From assembly GCA_029880325.1 (NCBI GenBank), contig JAOUOP010000002.1, positions 160,454 to 224,453 of the forward strand: DNA of 64,000 nt, given 5' to 3'. Below the pieces are notes generated by a model, which was not told where the DNA came from, searched no databases, and worked only from the letters and a program-made list of their open reading frames with translations. Made by a program: the position numbers and the translations under genes. Of the stretch, positions 20,008 through 29,240 are shown piece by piece. Position 1 is the first letter of the stretch. Each line of letters opens with the position of its first letter. The DNA comes from Myxococcales bacterium (GTDB lineage: Bacteria > Myxococcota_A > Polyangia > Polyangiales > JAFGIB01).

Positions 20008-21996
20008 GTGTCAGTGGTGCGACGAGTTCCAGAGCGACCTCCGGTTCGAGATCGCCATCAGTTCGCGAGGGAGAGTGGGAGCAGCGCGGCGTTCGCGTGC
20101 CGAAGTCGTAGCAGAGCTACTTCGAGGCTCCGTGGCGGGGCGCTGCACCCACCAACCCCGCCAAACCCGCGAAGCCGTGGTGGTTTCGAAGCGATCGTCG
20201 CCCTATACGCACTCGTCGGCCTGCTCGTGCTTGCGAGTTGCTCAGCCGACGAGCGCCAATCCGACGACCTGGTGCTGGGCCCAGCCCTTGTGCCCGGAGG
20301 TGACATTCCCTGCGGGATCACGGCCTTGCTCTCGGAGCAATGCGCCTCATGCCACGGCGGCATGCTGCGGCGCGGCGCGCCGATGCCGCTGATGTCGGCG
20401 GGCGATTTTCAGGCCCTGCGCAGCGACGGTCAGAGCTACGCTTCGGCGAGCTTGTTTCGTTTGCGCGATATCAATCGCCCCATGCCCCCCAGCGGCATGC
20501 TCAGCGACGCCCAGCTGCTGGCCATCGAGACCTGGTTGCAGGCCGGCGCACCGTCCGAAGTGCAGGGCTGCGGCGTGACCCAGCCAGCACCGGAGCCCGT
20601 GGCCATCATCACCTCGACGACGGGCGAAGCTGGAGGCGGCAGTACCAACGGCGCCGCGGGCGGCAGCGGCGACACCGGTGACAGCACGGGCGACAGCGCG
20701 GCATCCCAGCCGGTGGTGAACGAAGAAAACCGCTGGGCCATGTTTGGCCATGACCTGAAAAACAGCCGCGCCAACCTGGCCGAGACCACGCTGGGCGTGA
20801 GCAATGTCAGCGGCCTGCGACGGCTGTGGGAGGTGCCGGTCCCGAGCACCACCAGCACGCCCGCGGTGGTCGACGGCGTGGTCTACCTGCCCGCCTGGGA
20901 CGGCGCCGTTTACGCGCTCAACAGCGACGACGGCTCGAGCGTGTGGAAGGCCGAGCTGCCCGCCCTGATCGACTCCTCGCTCGCCGTCACCGACAGCCGC
21001 ATCTTCGTCTCCGACGACAAGGGCTCGCTGCACGCCCTCGAGCGAGCGAGCGGCGCGCTTTTGTGGAGCCAGCGGGTCGACCCCCATCCGGCCACGCATC
21101 TGTGGAGTTCGCCCATGTACATCCCCGACGCCGACCTGGTGGTCGTGGGTGTCGCCTCCTCGGAGGAAGATCAGCGCGTGAGCGACTACAGCTTCCTCGG
21201 CAGCGTGGTGGCGCTACACGCCTCCGACGGCAGCGAGGCCTGGCGCTTCGTCACCGGCGAGGGTGCCGGCGCGGGCGTGGCGGTTTGGGCCACGGTGGCC
21301 ATCGACACCGATCGCAGAGCGCTCTACGTGGGCACCGGCAACGCCTATCAGGCGCCCAGTGGGCCGCTGAGCGACTCCATGCTCGCCATCGACTACCAGA
21401 GCGGCGCGCTCTTGTGGTCGCGGCAGTTCACCGCCGACGACGTCTTCGTGGTCTACGGCGGCAGCGGTCCGGACTTCGACATCGGCTCCACCGCCAATCT
21501 CTTCAGCGCTGGCGGAACCGATGCGGTCGGCATCGGCGTCAAGGATGGTAGCTACTACGCCCTCGACCGCGACAGCGGGGAAGTGCTGTGGTCGACGAAG
21601 ATCACCGAGGGCTCGGTGCTGGGCGGCGTGATCAGCGCCAGCGCCTGCGACGGCACCACGATCTACGTCGCCTCCAACGACCGCGGCCCGATGCAGACCC
21701 GCACTGTGGCCATCAATGCCGCAGACGGCCAAATCCGCTGGAGCCACGACTCGAGCGCCGACACCTACGGCGGCCTCGCCTTCGCTGGCGGCGTGGTCTA
21801 CCTGGGCACCACGGCCGGCCACCTGCACGCCATCGACGCCGAAAACGGCAGTGACCTCTTCACCGACGTGCTGCCCGACTCGATCGCGGCCGGCGCCGCC
21901 GTGGCGGAGGGCAAGCTCTTCGTGCCCTGGGGCTACCGCTGGACGCTGAGCAATGGCAGCGCCGGTAACGGCGGGTTGATCGCCTACGGGCTTTGA
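20008..21996 (+). CDS. PQQ-type beta-propeller lipoprotein with N-terminal haem-c motif
   Basis: The open frame is 662 codons, but its first ~65 codons lie in a dispersed repeat. The recognisable protein starts near codon 63, where ALVGLLVLASC is a lipoprotein signal; no good ATG/GTG lies just before it, so the true start is unsettled. After the signal comes a small haem-binding segment with CASCH at about residues 112-116 and MPPSGML as a possible Met ligand. A Gly/Ser/Thr linker then leads to an eight-bladed PQQ-dehydrogenase-like propeller (repeats of DGVVYLPAWDGAVYALNSDD and DGSYYALDRDSGEVLWS). An alcohol-dehydrogenase-like or purely structural role is possible; catalytic PQQ residues could not be confirmed. 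Confidence 0.75.
   Translation: MSVVRRVPERPPVRDRHQFARESGSSAAFACRSRSRATSRLRGGALHPPTPPNPRSRGGFEAIVALYALVGLLVLASCSADERQSDDLVLGPALVPGGDIPCGITALLSEQCASCHGGMLRRGAPMPLMSAGDFQALRSDGQSYASASLFRLRDINRPMPPSGMLSDAQLLAIETWLQAGAPSEVQGCGVTQPAPEPVAIITSTTGEAGGGSTNGAAGGSGDTGDSTGDSAASQPVVNEENRWAMFGHDLKNSRANLAETTLGVSNVSGLRRLWEVPVPSTTSTPAVVDGVVYLPAWDGAVYALNSDDGSSVWKAELPALIDSSLAVTDSRIFVSDDKGSLHALERASGALLWSQRVDPHPATHLWSSPMYIPDADLVVVGVASSEEDQRVSDYSFLGSVVALHASDGSEAWRFVTGEGAGAGVAVWATVAIDTDRRALYVGTGNAYQAPSGPLSDSMLAIDYQSGALLWSRQFTADDVFVVYGGSGPDFDIGSTANLFSAGGTDAVGIGVKDGSYYALDRDSGEVLWSTKITEGSVLGGVISASACDGTTIYVASNDRGPMQTRTVAINAADGQIRWSHDSSADTYGGLAFAGGVVYLGTTAGHLHAIDAENGSDLFTDVLPDSIAAGAAVAEGKLFVPWGYRWTLSNGSAGNGGLIAYGL
20031..20195 (+). 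repeat. Dispersed repeat, copy A
   Basis: This block aligns with the reverse complement of 53165-53330. Shared pieces in order are gcgagggagagtggg, tgccgaagtcgtagc, gagctacttcgaggc, acccgcgaag and gtggtttc, separated by diverged stretches and small length changes. It contains an imperfect hairpin (gaagtcgtagc / gctacttc). It lies inside the 5' part of the open frame of the following lipoprotein gene. Confidence 0.75.
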
Positions 21997-22015
21997 CGCC
22001 GCCCTTCCCGGGCGC

Positions 22016-23089
22016 TCAGTCGAAGACGATCACGCCGCGGGCGTTGACGCCCTTTTCCAGGTCGTCGAAGGCTTCCTGGGCCTGGTCGATGGAGTAGGTC
22101 TTGGTGACCATGCCCTCCAGGTCCAGCTTGCCGCTGCGGTAGAGGTCGAGCAGCTTGGGGAAGTCGTGCTGGGGGTTGGCGCTGCCGAACATACACCCGC
22201 AGAGCTTCTTGCCCGACAGTGGAAAGGCCAGCGCATTGAGCTTGATGCTCTCGGTGAACTTGCCGACGCCCACGGCCACCGTGGTGCCGCCGCGGCGCGT
22301 GACCTGGATGGCGGCTTCGACGACGGCCGCCACGCCGATGGCCTCGAAAGCGTAGTCGACACCGATACCGCGCGTGCCGGCCATGATGGTCTTTTGCGCG
22401 TCATCGGCCTTGACCACGTCGGTGGCACCGAAACGCTTGGCCAGCTCGAGCTTTTCGTCGGAGATATCGACCGCGAAGATTTTCGCAGCCCCGGCGATAC
22501 GCGCGCCCTGGATGGTGGCGATGCCCACGCCACCGCAGCCGAAAACAGCCACTGTCGAACCCGGCGCCACCTTGGCCGTGTTGATGGCCGCACCGACGCC
22601 GGTGGTCACGCCACAGCCCACCAGTGCCGCAGCCCGCAGGGGGACCTTGTCGCTGACCTTGACCACGCTGATGGCGGGACAGACCACTTCCTCGGCCATG
22701 TTGCCCAGGGAGCAGAAGGGCGTGAGCGATTTATCTCCGAGTTTGAGGCGCGACGAGCCGCCGCCGCGGCCGCGCTGGGCGGTGCAGAGGAAGGCCTCGC
22801 CGCGCACGCAGTGAAAGCAGCGCCCGCAGTTGGGAACGAAGGACATCACCACATGGTCGCCCGGGGCCACGTGGCTGACGCCCTCGCCCACCGCTTCGAC
22901 CACGCCCGCCCCCTCGTGGCCCAGCACCACCGGAAAAGGCTGGGGAATGGTGCCGTTGATCACCGAGAGGTCTGAGTGACAGACGCCGGCCGCAACCATC
23001 TTGACCTTGACCTCGCCGGCCTCGGGCGGATCCAAGGTGACATCCTCGACGGCGATGCGGTTGAGTTCATGGGCGACGACTGCCTTCAT
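22016..23089 (-). CDS. Zinc-dependent alcohol dehydrogenase (class III-like MDR)
   Basis: The 357-residue medium-chain dehydrogenase has the catalytic zinc ligand Cys in GVCHSDLSV, the GHEGAGVVEAVG motif, the structural zinc loop NCGRCFHCVRGEAFLC with four Cys, and the Rossmann motif FGCGGVGIATIQGARIAGA followed by VDISDEKLELAKRFGA. An Asp after the second strand (VDI) favours NAD(H). It should oxidise a primary alcohol or related substrate. A GGAGGT site sits before ATG 23089. It is convergent with the propeller gene and no partner gene is adjacent. Confidence 0.9.
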   Translation of the reverse strand: MKAVVAHELNRIAVEDVTLDPPEAGEVKVKMVAAGVCHSDLSVINGTIPQPFPVVLGHEGAGVVEAVGEGVSHVAPGDHVVMSFVPNCGRCFHCVRGEAFLCTAQRGRGGGSSRLKLGDKSLTPFCSLGNMAEEVVCPAISVVKVSDKVPLRAAALVGCGVTTGVGAAINTAKVAPGSTVAVFGCGGVGIATIQGARIAGAAKIFAVDISDEKLELAKRFGATDVVKADDAQKTIMAGTRGIGVDYAFEAIGVAAVVEAAIQVTRRGGTTVAVGVGKFTESIKLNALAFPLSGKKLCGCMFGSANPQHDFPKLLDLYRSGKLDLEGMVTKTYSIDQAQEAFDDLEKGVNARGVIVFD

Positions 23090-23285
23090 CGGGCGACCTC
23101 CGTGGTATCCGTGGTAGGGGTGCGCCGCTGCACAGTGCGGGGCGAACCGGACTCAGCAATACCCACGGGTTTGCATGAAATTCAAGGGGCGCCCGCTACG
23201 GCAGTATCCCCCTTCATCGCCGGATCTGGACGACTGCTGTGACGTGATACGCTAGTCCCCGCCGCGAGAGCACGGAGGTAGGTGG

Positions 23286-23732
23286 ATGTCATACGCGCAA
23301 CATGGCAAATGGGTGTCGTCGGACCAGCGCCCCGGGGCGTCCCTGCTATTGCTACTACTTGTGCTGCCGCTGGGGCTTTGCCTGGCCGCCTGCGGCGATG
23401 ACGGCAGCGGGGGCGGCGGCGGCGCGGGCGGTGGTGAGCCGGAGTGCCAGAGCGGATTCACCGAAACGGGCTGCATGTGCACCAGCGGTGGCTTGGGTTC
23501 GCGAATGTGCGTCGATGGAATGTGGAGCCAGTGCTCCTGCCCCCCACCGCTGGGACCGGGAGAGTGCAGGCCCGGGACGCTGGTGCTCTGCAGCCCCTGC
23601 CAGGACGGCGGCGAGCAGCGGCGCATGGACTGCCCAGCCGACGGCATCGTCGACTGCGGTTGTCCTGCCGCCGGGGGCGACGCTGGTAACGCTGGCAACA
23701 CGACTGGCGCGGGGGACGAGGACGCCGGTTGA
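23286..23732 (+). CDS. Cysteine-rich lipoprotein
   Basis: The protein has 148 residues. A GGAGGT site precedes ATG 23286; the signal ends in LGLCLAAC. The mature chain starts with a Gly-rich linker and then holds about 14 cysteines in short spacings (TGCMCTSG, SQCSCPPP, VLCSPC, VDCGCP), as in disulfide-rich secreted proteins of myxobacteria. The tail is Gly/Ala/Asp. It overlaps the porin gene downstream by four bases (TTGA), so both are probably translated together. No function is assigned. Confidence 0.72.
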   Translation: MSYAQHGKWVSSDQRPGASLLLLLLVLPLGLCLAACGDDGSGGGGGAGGGEPECQSGFTETGCMCTSGGLGSRMCVDGMWSQCSCPPPLGPGECRPGTLVLCSPCQDGGEQRRMDCPADGIVDCGCPAAGGDAGNAGNTTGAGDEDAG

Positions 23733-25129
23733 GGACTGAGCTGCGGCTCGCGCTCGAGGTCGTCGCCGCCGCGTGGATCCTGACCGGCGCGGCCGGCGTG
23801 CGTGCCCAGGAGGGCCCCTACTCGAACTTTCTGGTGGGCCAGCGCTCCCTGGGCTTCGCCGGCGCCTACGTGGCGGTGGCCGATGCGCCGGAGACCATCT
23901 TCCACAATCCGGCGGGCATGGCCGACCTGCGCACCACGGGGGCATCGGGTAGCCTGTGGTCGCTGGTACGCCGTTCGCGCGTGATCGAACAGGGCTACAG
24001 GAGCGAGCTGGGCGCCAGCGATCTCGCATTTTCGCCGTCGCTATCGCTGCCACTGTTCCTTGCCGGCGTGGTGAAGTTTGGCAGGCGCGACGAAGACCGC
24101 GTGCGACGCCACGCCCTGGGGGTTGCCCTGCTCAGCCCACACACCGATCAATACCGCTTCGTGGCACAGCTGCGTTCCGACAGCGCCGTCGACCGCATCG
24201 AGGTCCGCCATCACGATCGCGCACGGTGGTACGGCCTGGCCTACGCCTACCGGCTATCGCCCGCGCTATCGATGGGCCTTTCGACCTTCGCCTCCCTGCG
24301 CAGCCTCGAGCACGACGAGGTGCAGATCCACGCCGACGAAGGCCTGCCCGGCGACATGGCCGGGGCCGGCGCCCACAGCACCAGCACCACCCTCGACGCC
24401 CAGGCCGACCACATCATCCCGCGCCTGGGCCTGCACTACGACGTTTCGGACGAGTTCTCCCTGGGTCTGATGTTCCAGCCCCCGGGCGTCGAATTTCACC
24501 AGAGCGTGCGCGCCGAGCGCCTGGATACCCTGAGCGACGCCGCCGGCGTGAGCATCGACGTCGCCGAGGGCCCCCGCGAGGGCGTGAACCTACCGGTGCC
24601 GTGGGAGCTGCGTATGGGTTTGAACTGGGTGCAGCAGGCCACCACATTGCTTTCGCTGGATGTCTCGGTGGTGGGCCCAGTTGGGGGCTCGGGCGACGTC
24701 AAACCACTGGTCCAGGGTGGCGGCGACGAGCTCGGACTCTTCGTGCCACGCCAGACCTACCGCGAAATGGCCCTGCGCATGGCGCTGGGCTTCGAAACAG
24801 TACCCCATCCGGTCTTTCCCATACGCGGCGGCGTCTTCTTCGAAGGCAGCTCGGCGCCCGACGTGCCCGACCGCTCCAATATCTACCTGCGCGACCGCCT
24901 CGACTCCTTTGGCGCAGCCTTCAGCGTCGGGATTCGAAGTGGTGGCTACGATCTTTCAGTGGGTGCCACGGCCTTGCTCAACCACGGCGCGGGCCTGGCT
25001 CTGGTGCAAAACAACGGCGACAGCAGCTACCGCGTCACCGATGTCAGCGACACCGTGTTGGTGCTCTTCATCGGCGGCGCCCGGGGCGCCATGAAACGCC
25101 TGGTCAAGACGCTCAAGCCGGAGGGCTGA
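23729..25129 (+). CDS. OmpP1/FadL-family outer-membrane transport protein
   Basis: This protein of 466 residues starts at TTG 23729, overlapping the upstream stop. A signal peptide ends in GVRAQ; the mature N-terminus NFLVGQRSLGFAGAYVAVADAPETIFHNPAGMA is the hallmark FadL hatch region with the NPAGMA motif. The rest alternates hydrophobic beta strands and polar loops to the end, as in a 14-strand barrel. FadL-type proteins pass hydrophobic compounds such as long-chain fatty acids across the outer membrane, which fits the several acyl-CoA genes nearby. Its 3' end overlaps the convergent Elp3 gene by 17 bases. Confidence 0.85.
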   Translation: MRTELRLALEVVAAAWILTGAAGVRAQEGPYSNFLVGQRSLGFAGAYVAVADAPETIFHNPAGMADLRTTGASGSLWSLVRRSRVIEQGYRSELGASDLAFSPSLSLPLFLAGVVKFGRRDEDRVRRHALGVALLSPHTDQYRFVAQLRSDSAVDRIEVRHHDRARWYGLAYAYRLSPALSMGLSTFASLRSLEHDEVQIHADEGLPGDMAGAGAHSTSTTLDAQADHIIPRLGLHYDVSDEFSLGLMFQPPGVEFHQSVRAERLDTLSDAAGVSIDVAEGPREGVNLPVPWELRMGLNWVQQATTLLSLDVSVVGPVGGSGDVKPLVQGGGDELGLFVPRQTYREMALRMALGFETVPHPVFPIRGGVFFEGSSAPDVPDRSNIYLRDRLDSFGAAFSVGIRSGGYDLSVGATALLNHGAGLALVQNNGDSSYRVTDVSDTVLVLFIGGARGAMKRLVKTLKPEG

Positions 25130-26966
25130 GCTTCCTGTGCTGATAGAATTCGCCGTCGGTGAATCCGCGGCTCCGGTAGTAGGCCCGTGTTCCCACCGCC
25201 GAAATCACCGCCAGATGCTCGAAGCCGGCCTGGCGCGCGCACTCGGCCGCTTCGTCCAAAAGACGCGTGCCGAAGCCCAGGTGTTGGGCCGGCCCCTTGC
25301 GGCGCGAGCCCAGCTCGAGGGCCGCACCGTAGACGTGCAACTCGCGGATGATGGCGCTGTCGCCGAGTTCCTCGATGAACGAAGGCGCGGCAGGCAGCGA
25401 CAGCCGCACGAAGCCGAGCAACCAGCCTTCGGCGCTCTCCAACTCGATGAAGAATTCACGGCCACTCGAGGTGGCGTAGGCGGTGGAGCGCAGGCGCACC
25501 GTTTCGGGATCGAAGGACCGGCTGCCGATCTCGCGGGCGCGAATATCCACTGGGCTCGCGCCGCGCGCACGCAGCGAGCGCTCGGCCAGCTCGCGAAAGT
25601 TCGAGCGGCGATTGCCGGCCACGATGTCGCCGGCGGAAATATCGCGCACGACGCGCGTGAGGCGACAGTAGCGGGGCGTGCGTTCGAGCGCCGCCTCGAG
25701 CACGCGTAGCAGCTGGGGATAATCGTAGGGCTGATAACGGCCCGCCCGATACTGCTCCATCAGCACGGTGCCGTCGATGAGACTGCAGGGATAAACTTTC
25801 AGTTCGTCAGGGCGAAAATCGGGGTCGTCGAAGAGGCGTGCGATATCGGCCAGGTCGTGTTCGGGGTCGGCGCCCAGCAGATTCGGCATCAGGTGGGCAT
25901 GGATCTTGAAGCCGGCACGGCGCAAGAGCGCGGTGGCACGGCGGATGGCCGAAAGGTCGTGACCTCGGCCGTTCAGAGCCAAGATGCGATCGTCGAGGCT
26001 CTGATAGCCTATCTGGATCTTGGTGCAGCCCAGGGACCTCAGTTCCAGGAGTTCGGCCCCGTCGATGCGGTCGGGACGGGTTTCGACCACCAGGCCCACG
26101 TTGCGACAGGGCGCCGCTTCATTTAATCGCTGCACCGCAAATAGCTCCTCGGCGCTGGCGGACTCGCCCGACGACAGCAGCGAAGGGCCGTGCTCACGCT
26201 CGAGCACACGGCGCACCGAAAGGTTGTAGCGAGCGCTCTCGCCGACCGCTGCCGAAGCTTCCCCATCCGCGGCGTACTCGACGTGCGCCGCCTGACGCTC
26301 GGCCTCGGCGCGCCCGTCACGGCCCCGACCGAAGTCGTTCAGGGCATCGAAGCAGCGCTTGACGAAGTGGCGCTGGTAGGCGCGGGGATAGAATGAAAAG
26401 GTGCCACCGAGAACGATCAATTCCACCTTGTCGGTGGGATGGCCGATGGCGCGCAGGGCCTCGAGCCGATTGTAGGTCTGCAGGTAGGGATCGAAGCGAT
26501 TTTGCTCGGCTCGCTGGCAACCCGGCTCGCGCGACAGATAACTCTTGGGCATCTTCACGTCGTTGGGGCAGAAGATGCAGGTGCCGGGGCAGGGATAGGG
26601 CTTGGTCAACACCGTCACCGGCGTCACACCGCTCTGGGTACGCACCGGGCGCATGCGCAGGCGCTGGGCGAGCCGCTCGGAGTCGACGACAAGCCCGGCG
26701 CCGGGGCCGAAATGGCGATGGCCGGAGAGCAGCTCGCTGCGCGAGAAAAAGCCGCGACCGTCCTTGGGGAAGCGGCGCAGAAGAGCGTGCACCCGCTCGG
26801 GCGGTAGCGGTCGGTGGGCGTCTTCGGGCTGTGCGCGCTCGGCGGCGAGGATCTCGGCCTCCAGCGCGCACAACAGCGGCAGTAGCACCTCGCGGTGGCG
26901 CTCGGGCTCGAAGTGTCGGTCGGGCCCGAGCCGCCGTCCGCGGGCGGTTTCGGTCGGCGCTACCAT
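25113..26966 (-). CDS. elp3: Elp3-type radical SAM / GNAT tRNA uridine-34 modifying enzyme
   Basis: The 617-residue protein starts at ATG 26966; the frame upstream is not conserved-looking. The radical SAM cluster motif CPGTCIFC has cysteines at about 126, 130 and 133, preceded by VTVLTKPYPCPG. Typical Elp3 blocks follow (ELIVLGGTFSFYPRAYQ, NEAAPCRNVGLVVETRPD, LRSLGCTKIQIGYQSLDD, VYPCSLIDGT). The C-terminal acetyltransferase domain holds GFGTRLLDEAAECARQAGF and ISAVGTRAYYRSRGF. Elp3 forms carboxymethyl-uridine at the wobble base using acetyl-CoA. No other Elongator subunit gene is present, as is usual in bacteria. It is divergent, 33 bases away, from a Trm9-like gene. Confidence 0.93.
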   Translation of the reverse strand: MVAPTETARGRRLGPDRHFEPERHREVLLPLLCALEAEILAAERAQPEDAHRPLPPERVHALLRRFPKDGRGFFSRSELLSGHRHFGPGAGLVVDSERLAQRLRMRPVRTQSGVTPVTVLTKPYPCPGTCIFCPNDVKMPKSYLSREPGCQRAEQNRFDPYLQTYNRLEALRAIGHPTDKVELIVLGGTFSFYPRAYQRHFVKRCFDALNDFGRGRDGRAEAERQAAHVEYAADGEASAAVGESARYNLSVRRVLEREHGPSLLSSGESASAEELFAVQRLNEAAPCRNVGLVVETRPDRIDGAELLELRSLGCTKIQIGYQSLDDRILALNGRGHDLSAIRRATALLRRAGFKIHAHLMPNLLGADPEHDLADIARLFDDPDFRPDELKVYPCSLIDGTVLMEQYRAGRYQPYDYPQLLRVLEAALERTPRYCRLTRVVRDISAGDIVAGNRRSNFRELAERSLRARGASPVDIRAREIGSRSFDPETVRLRSTAYATSSGREFFIELESAEGWLLGFVRLSLPAAPSFIEELGDSAIIRELHVYGAALELGSRRKGPAQHLGFGTRLLDEAAECARQAGFEHLAVISAVGTRAYYRSRGFTDGEFYQHRKLSPPA

Positions 26967-26999
26967 CGGCGTATCCTGGCACCTACTCCGACTGCGGCC

Positions 27000-27728
27000 A
27001 TGGAGCAAGCCACCCGAAAGCACCTCGAGGACCTCAACCGTCGCTTCTACGGACGCCACGGCGAGAGTTTCAGCGCCTCACGGGCGGGGCCCTGGCCGAG
27101 CTTCGAACTGGCGCTCGCGGGCCTGACACGGCCGCCCGAGCAGGTGCTCGACCTGGGATGCGGCAACGGCCGACTGCTTTCGGCACTGCGGGGAAAGGGC
27201 CGGCGCACCCTCGAATATACCGGCGTCGACCTGAGCGCCGAGCTGCTCGAGATCGCCGCGGCGCGCCACCCCGAGGCCTGCCTTTTGCGGCTCGACCTGC
27301 TGTCGGAGCCCGGGACAAGCGGCGACGCGCTGCCGTCCGGGCCCTTCGACCTGGTCGCCGCCCTCGGTCTCTTGCATCACGTGCCGGGTTTTGAAACGCG
27401 GCAACGACTGTTGCGGCGGGCCGCGCTGCGGGTGGGCCCGGGCGGCGTGCTCTGGGTGAGCTTCTGGCGCTACGACCGCGACCCGCGCTTTGCGACGCGA
27501 AAGAGGCCACCACAGAGCGCGGGCCTTGAAGGCTCGGAGCTGGAGCGGGGCGACGTCATCCTCGGTTTCGGCCAAGACCCCGAGGCCCTGCGCTACTGCC
27601 ACATGGTCGACGACGCCGAAGTCGAGCGCTTGCTCGAACCGTTTTCGGCCTGGGAACACAGGGCCTTTTGCGCCGACGGCGCGGGCGGTCGCCTCAACGA
27701 CCACTGGCTCCTGACGCGGCGGAGTTAA
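27000..27728 (+). CDS. Trm9/ALKBH8-like SAM methyltransferase
   Basis: The 242-residue protein carries a class I methyltransferase fold: motif I VLDLGCGNGRLL (49-60) and acidic loop YTGVDLSAELLEIA. The N-terminal block FYGRHGESFSASRAGPWPSF closely resembles the Trm9 entry motif (FSxTRxxPWP). A later segment, RYCHMVDDAEVERLLEPF, resembles the Trm9 YxHxxxxxELxxL block. Trm9 methylates carboxymethyl-uridine made by Elongator to give mcm5U in eukaryotic tRNA. The gene is head-to-head with elp3, 33 bases apart, which supports a joint role. The assignment rests on motif reading only; a general small-molecule methyltransferase remains possible. Confidence 0.7.
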   Translation: MEQATRKHLEDLNRRFYGRHGESFSASRAGPWPSFELALAGLTRPPEQVLDLGCGNGRLLSALRGKGRRTLEYTGVDLSAELLEIAAARHPEACLLRLDLLSEPGTSGDALPSGPFDLVAALGLLHHVPGFETRQRLLRRAALRVGPGGVLWVSFWRYDRDPRFATRKRPPQSAGLEGSELERGDVILGFGQDPEALRYCHMVDDAEVERLLEPFSAWEHRAFCADGAGGRLNDHWLLTRRS

Positions 27729-27875
27729 ACTCGGCTGCGCAGAGCGCTGGAAATGACCAAAAATTGGCCATCAAGGCGTGCATCTGCGACCACTGGTGCC
27801 CCCTCCGCCCGGATTCGGCTTGACCGCGGGTGTGACGGACCTACGTTTAACTCGTACTTGGAGCTGGTGGACGCC

Positions 27876-28022
27876 ATGAAGTGGACCCCGATCGCACACT
27901 CCAGCCTGCGCTGGTCGGCACTGCCCGGCTGGGTGCTGCAGCTCACGCACAACGGCGAGCAGACCCTGGCCGTATGGACCAACGGCAAGTCGGTCTTCAC
28001 GGTTCTGGCTGCACAGGCTTGA
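27876..28022 (+). CDS. Small hypothetical protein (48 aa)
   Basis: ATG 27876 opens MKWTPIAHSSLRWSALPGWV and continues with a balanced, soluble composition (QLTHNGEQTLAVWTNGKSVF). GC-biased third positions support coding. The frame extends upstream to 27753, but those codons look non-coding. The 3' end overlaps the convergent cyclase gene by 26 bases. No family is recognised. Confidence 0.45.
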   Translation: MKWTPIAHSSLRWSALPGWVLQLTHNGEQTLAVWTNGKSVFTVLAAQA

Positions 28023-29139
28023 GCGCCGCAACCGGCCCGGACGGCGCGCCAAGCCCCTCCGGGTCGGCAACGCGGTCACCGCCGGCACGCTTGGCCCGGT
28101 AGAGTAGTTCATCGACACGTCGGATGACCTGCACCGGGTCGTCGTCGGGCGAAACTTCGGAAGCGCCCACACTGGCGGTCACGACAATCGCGGGACAGGC
28201 CGCACGCGCGGCGCGGCGCGCAAAGTCCACCACACGCGCAGCGATCACGCGGGCACCCGGCAGATCGGTCTCCGGCAGCAGGATCACGAATTCGTCGCCG
28301 CCGTAACGCGCCACGATGTCGGCCTTGCGCGTGGCCTCGAGCAGGGCCGCAGCCACCGCGCGCAACACGGCGTCCCCAGTGCCGTGCCCGATTTCGTCGT
28401 TGACACGCTTGAAGCCGTCCAGGTCGACCATGACCACACTCAGGCTTGCCGCGCCGCGGCGCAGGCGTGACAGCTCGTTTTCCATGCGCGCGAGCAAGTA
28501 GCGACGATTGCGCAACCCCGTGAGTTCATCGAGCTGGCTGAGGTCGCGCAACCTGCGGTTGACTCGCTCCAGACTCGCCAACAACTGTGAGGTAAGAACT
28601 GCAGTCAGAAGTGCGCAACCGCTGACCAGCAGCACATCCAGCAGCATCACCTCCGGTGGCGGCATTTTCGCGAGTGCAGGCTGCATGGCACCGTAGGGCA
28701 AAAGCTCCAACAACTCGAGCAACACCATGAAGCCGTAGGCGATGGCGCCGGCGCCGGCCAGCAGGTGGGCGATGCCGTGTTGGGAGGTGGTCGTGGTGTA
28801 GAGCACGGGGATCACCACGTATAAAAGCGGCAGGACGGTGCTGCCGCTGCCCACGCGCTGGATCAAAAGGCTCGCGAAGGCGATGTCGACCAGGCCGGTC
28901 AGGAGCGGACGCGCCGCATGTGCGAAGAAGCGCCGGGCCACCAGCCACTGGAAGACCAGGGCCAGCAGAAAGTAGCCCACGAACCCCCACAGAAGCGGTC
29001 GCAGGGCCGGAAGCAGCCACGCCGACGCGAGGCCCAGGGCCGACAGCCCGATGCGCACCAAACCGGCCCGCCCCGCACTACGCGCGCGGTCATCGGGCCG
29101 CGGGCCCGCTGAATCATCGTCGCTGCCAGACTGCTGCAC
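27997..29139 (-). CDS. Membrane-bound GGDEF diguanylate cyclase
   Basis: The protein of 380 residues has about six hydrophobic helices in residues 25-200 (for example LLWGFVGYFLLALVFQWLV and LLDVLLVSGCALLTAVLTSQ), then a short coiled linker and a GGDEF domain: DELTGLRNRRYLLARM, VDLDGFKRVNDEIGHGTGD, RYGGDEFVILLPETDLPGA. RKAD, five residues before GGDEF, fits the inhibitory site. It should make cyclic di-GMP in response to a membrane or envelope signal. It is one of two GGDEF proteins in the window. Confidence 0.9.
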   Translation of the reverse strand: MQQSGSDDDSAGPRPDDRARSAGRAGLVRIGLSALGLASAWLLPALRPLLWGFVGYFLLALVFQWLVARRFFAHAARPLLTGLVDIAFASLLIQRVGSGSTVLPLLYVVIPVLYTTTTSQHGIAHLLAGAGAIAYGFMVLLELLELLPYGAMQPALAKMPPPEVMLLDVLLVSGCALLTAVLTSQLLASLERVNRRLRDLSQLDELTGLRNRRYLLARMENELSRLRRGAASLSVVMVDLDGFKRVNDEIGHGTGDAVLRAVAAALLEATRKADIVARYGGDEFVILLPETDLPGARVIAARVVDFARRAARAACPAIVVTASVGASEVSPDDDPVQVIRRVDELLYRAKRAGGDRVADPEGLGAPSGPVAALKPVQPEP

Positions 29140-29240
29140 GGCCTTTTCCTATGATAAAGGACCGGCTGGGCTCGAGACAGGGGTGGCGAGAGCACCCCAT
29201 TTAGGGACATTCAACCCAAAACACTTGGATCCCCCAAGGG

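Noticed and set aside
23729..23800. A later start for the FadL-type gene
   Set aside because: TTG 23729 overlaps the upstream stop and gives a full signal peptide; later starts cut into it.
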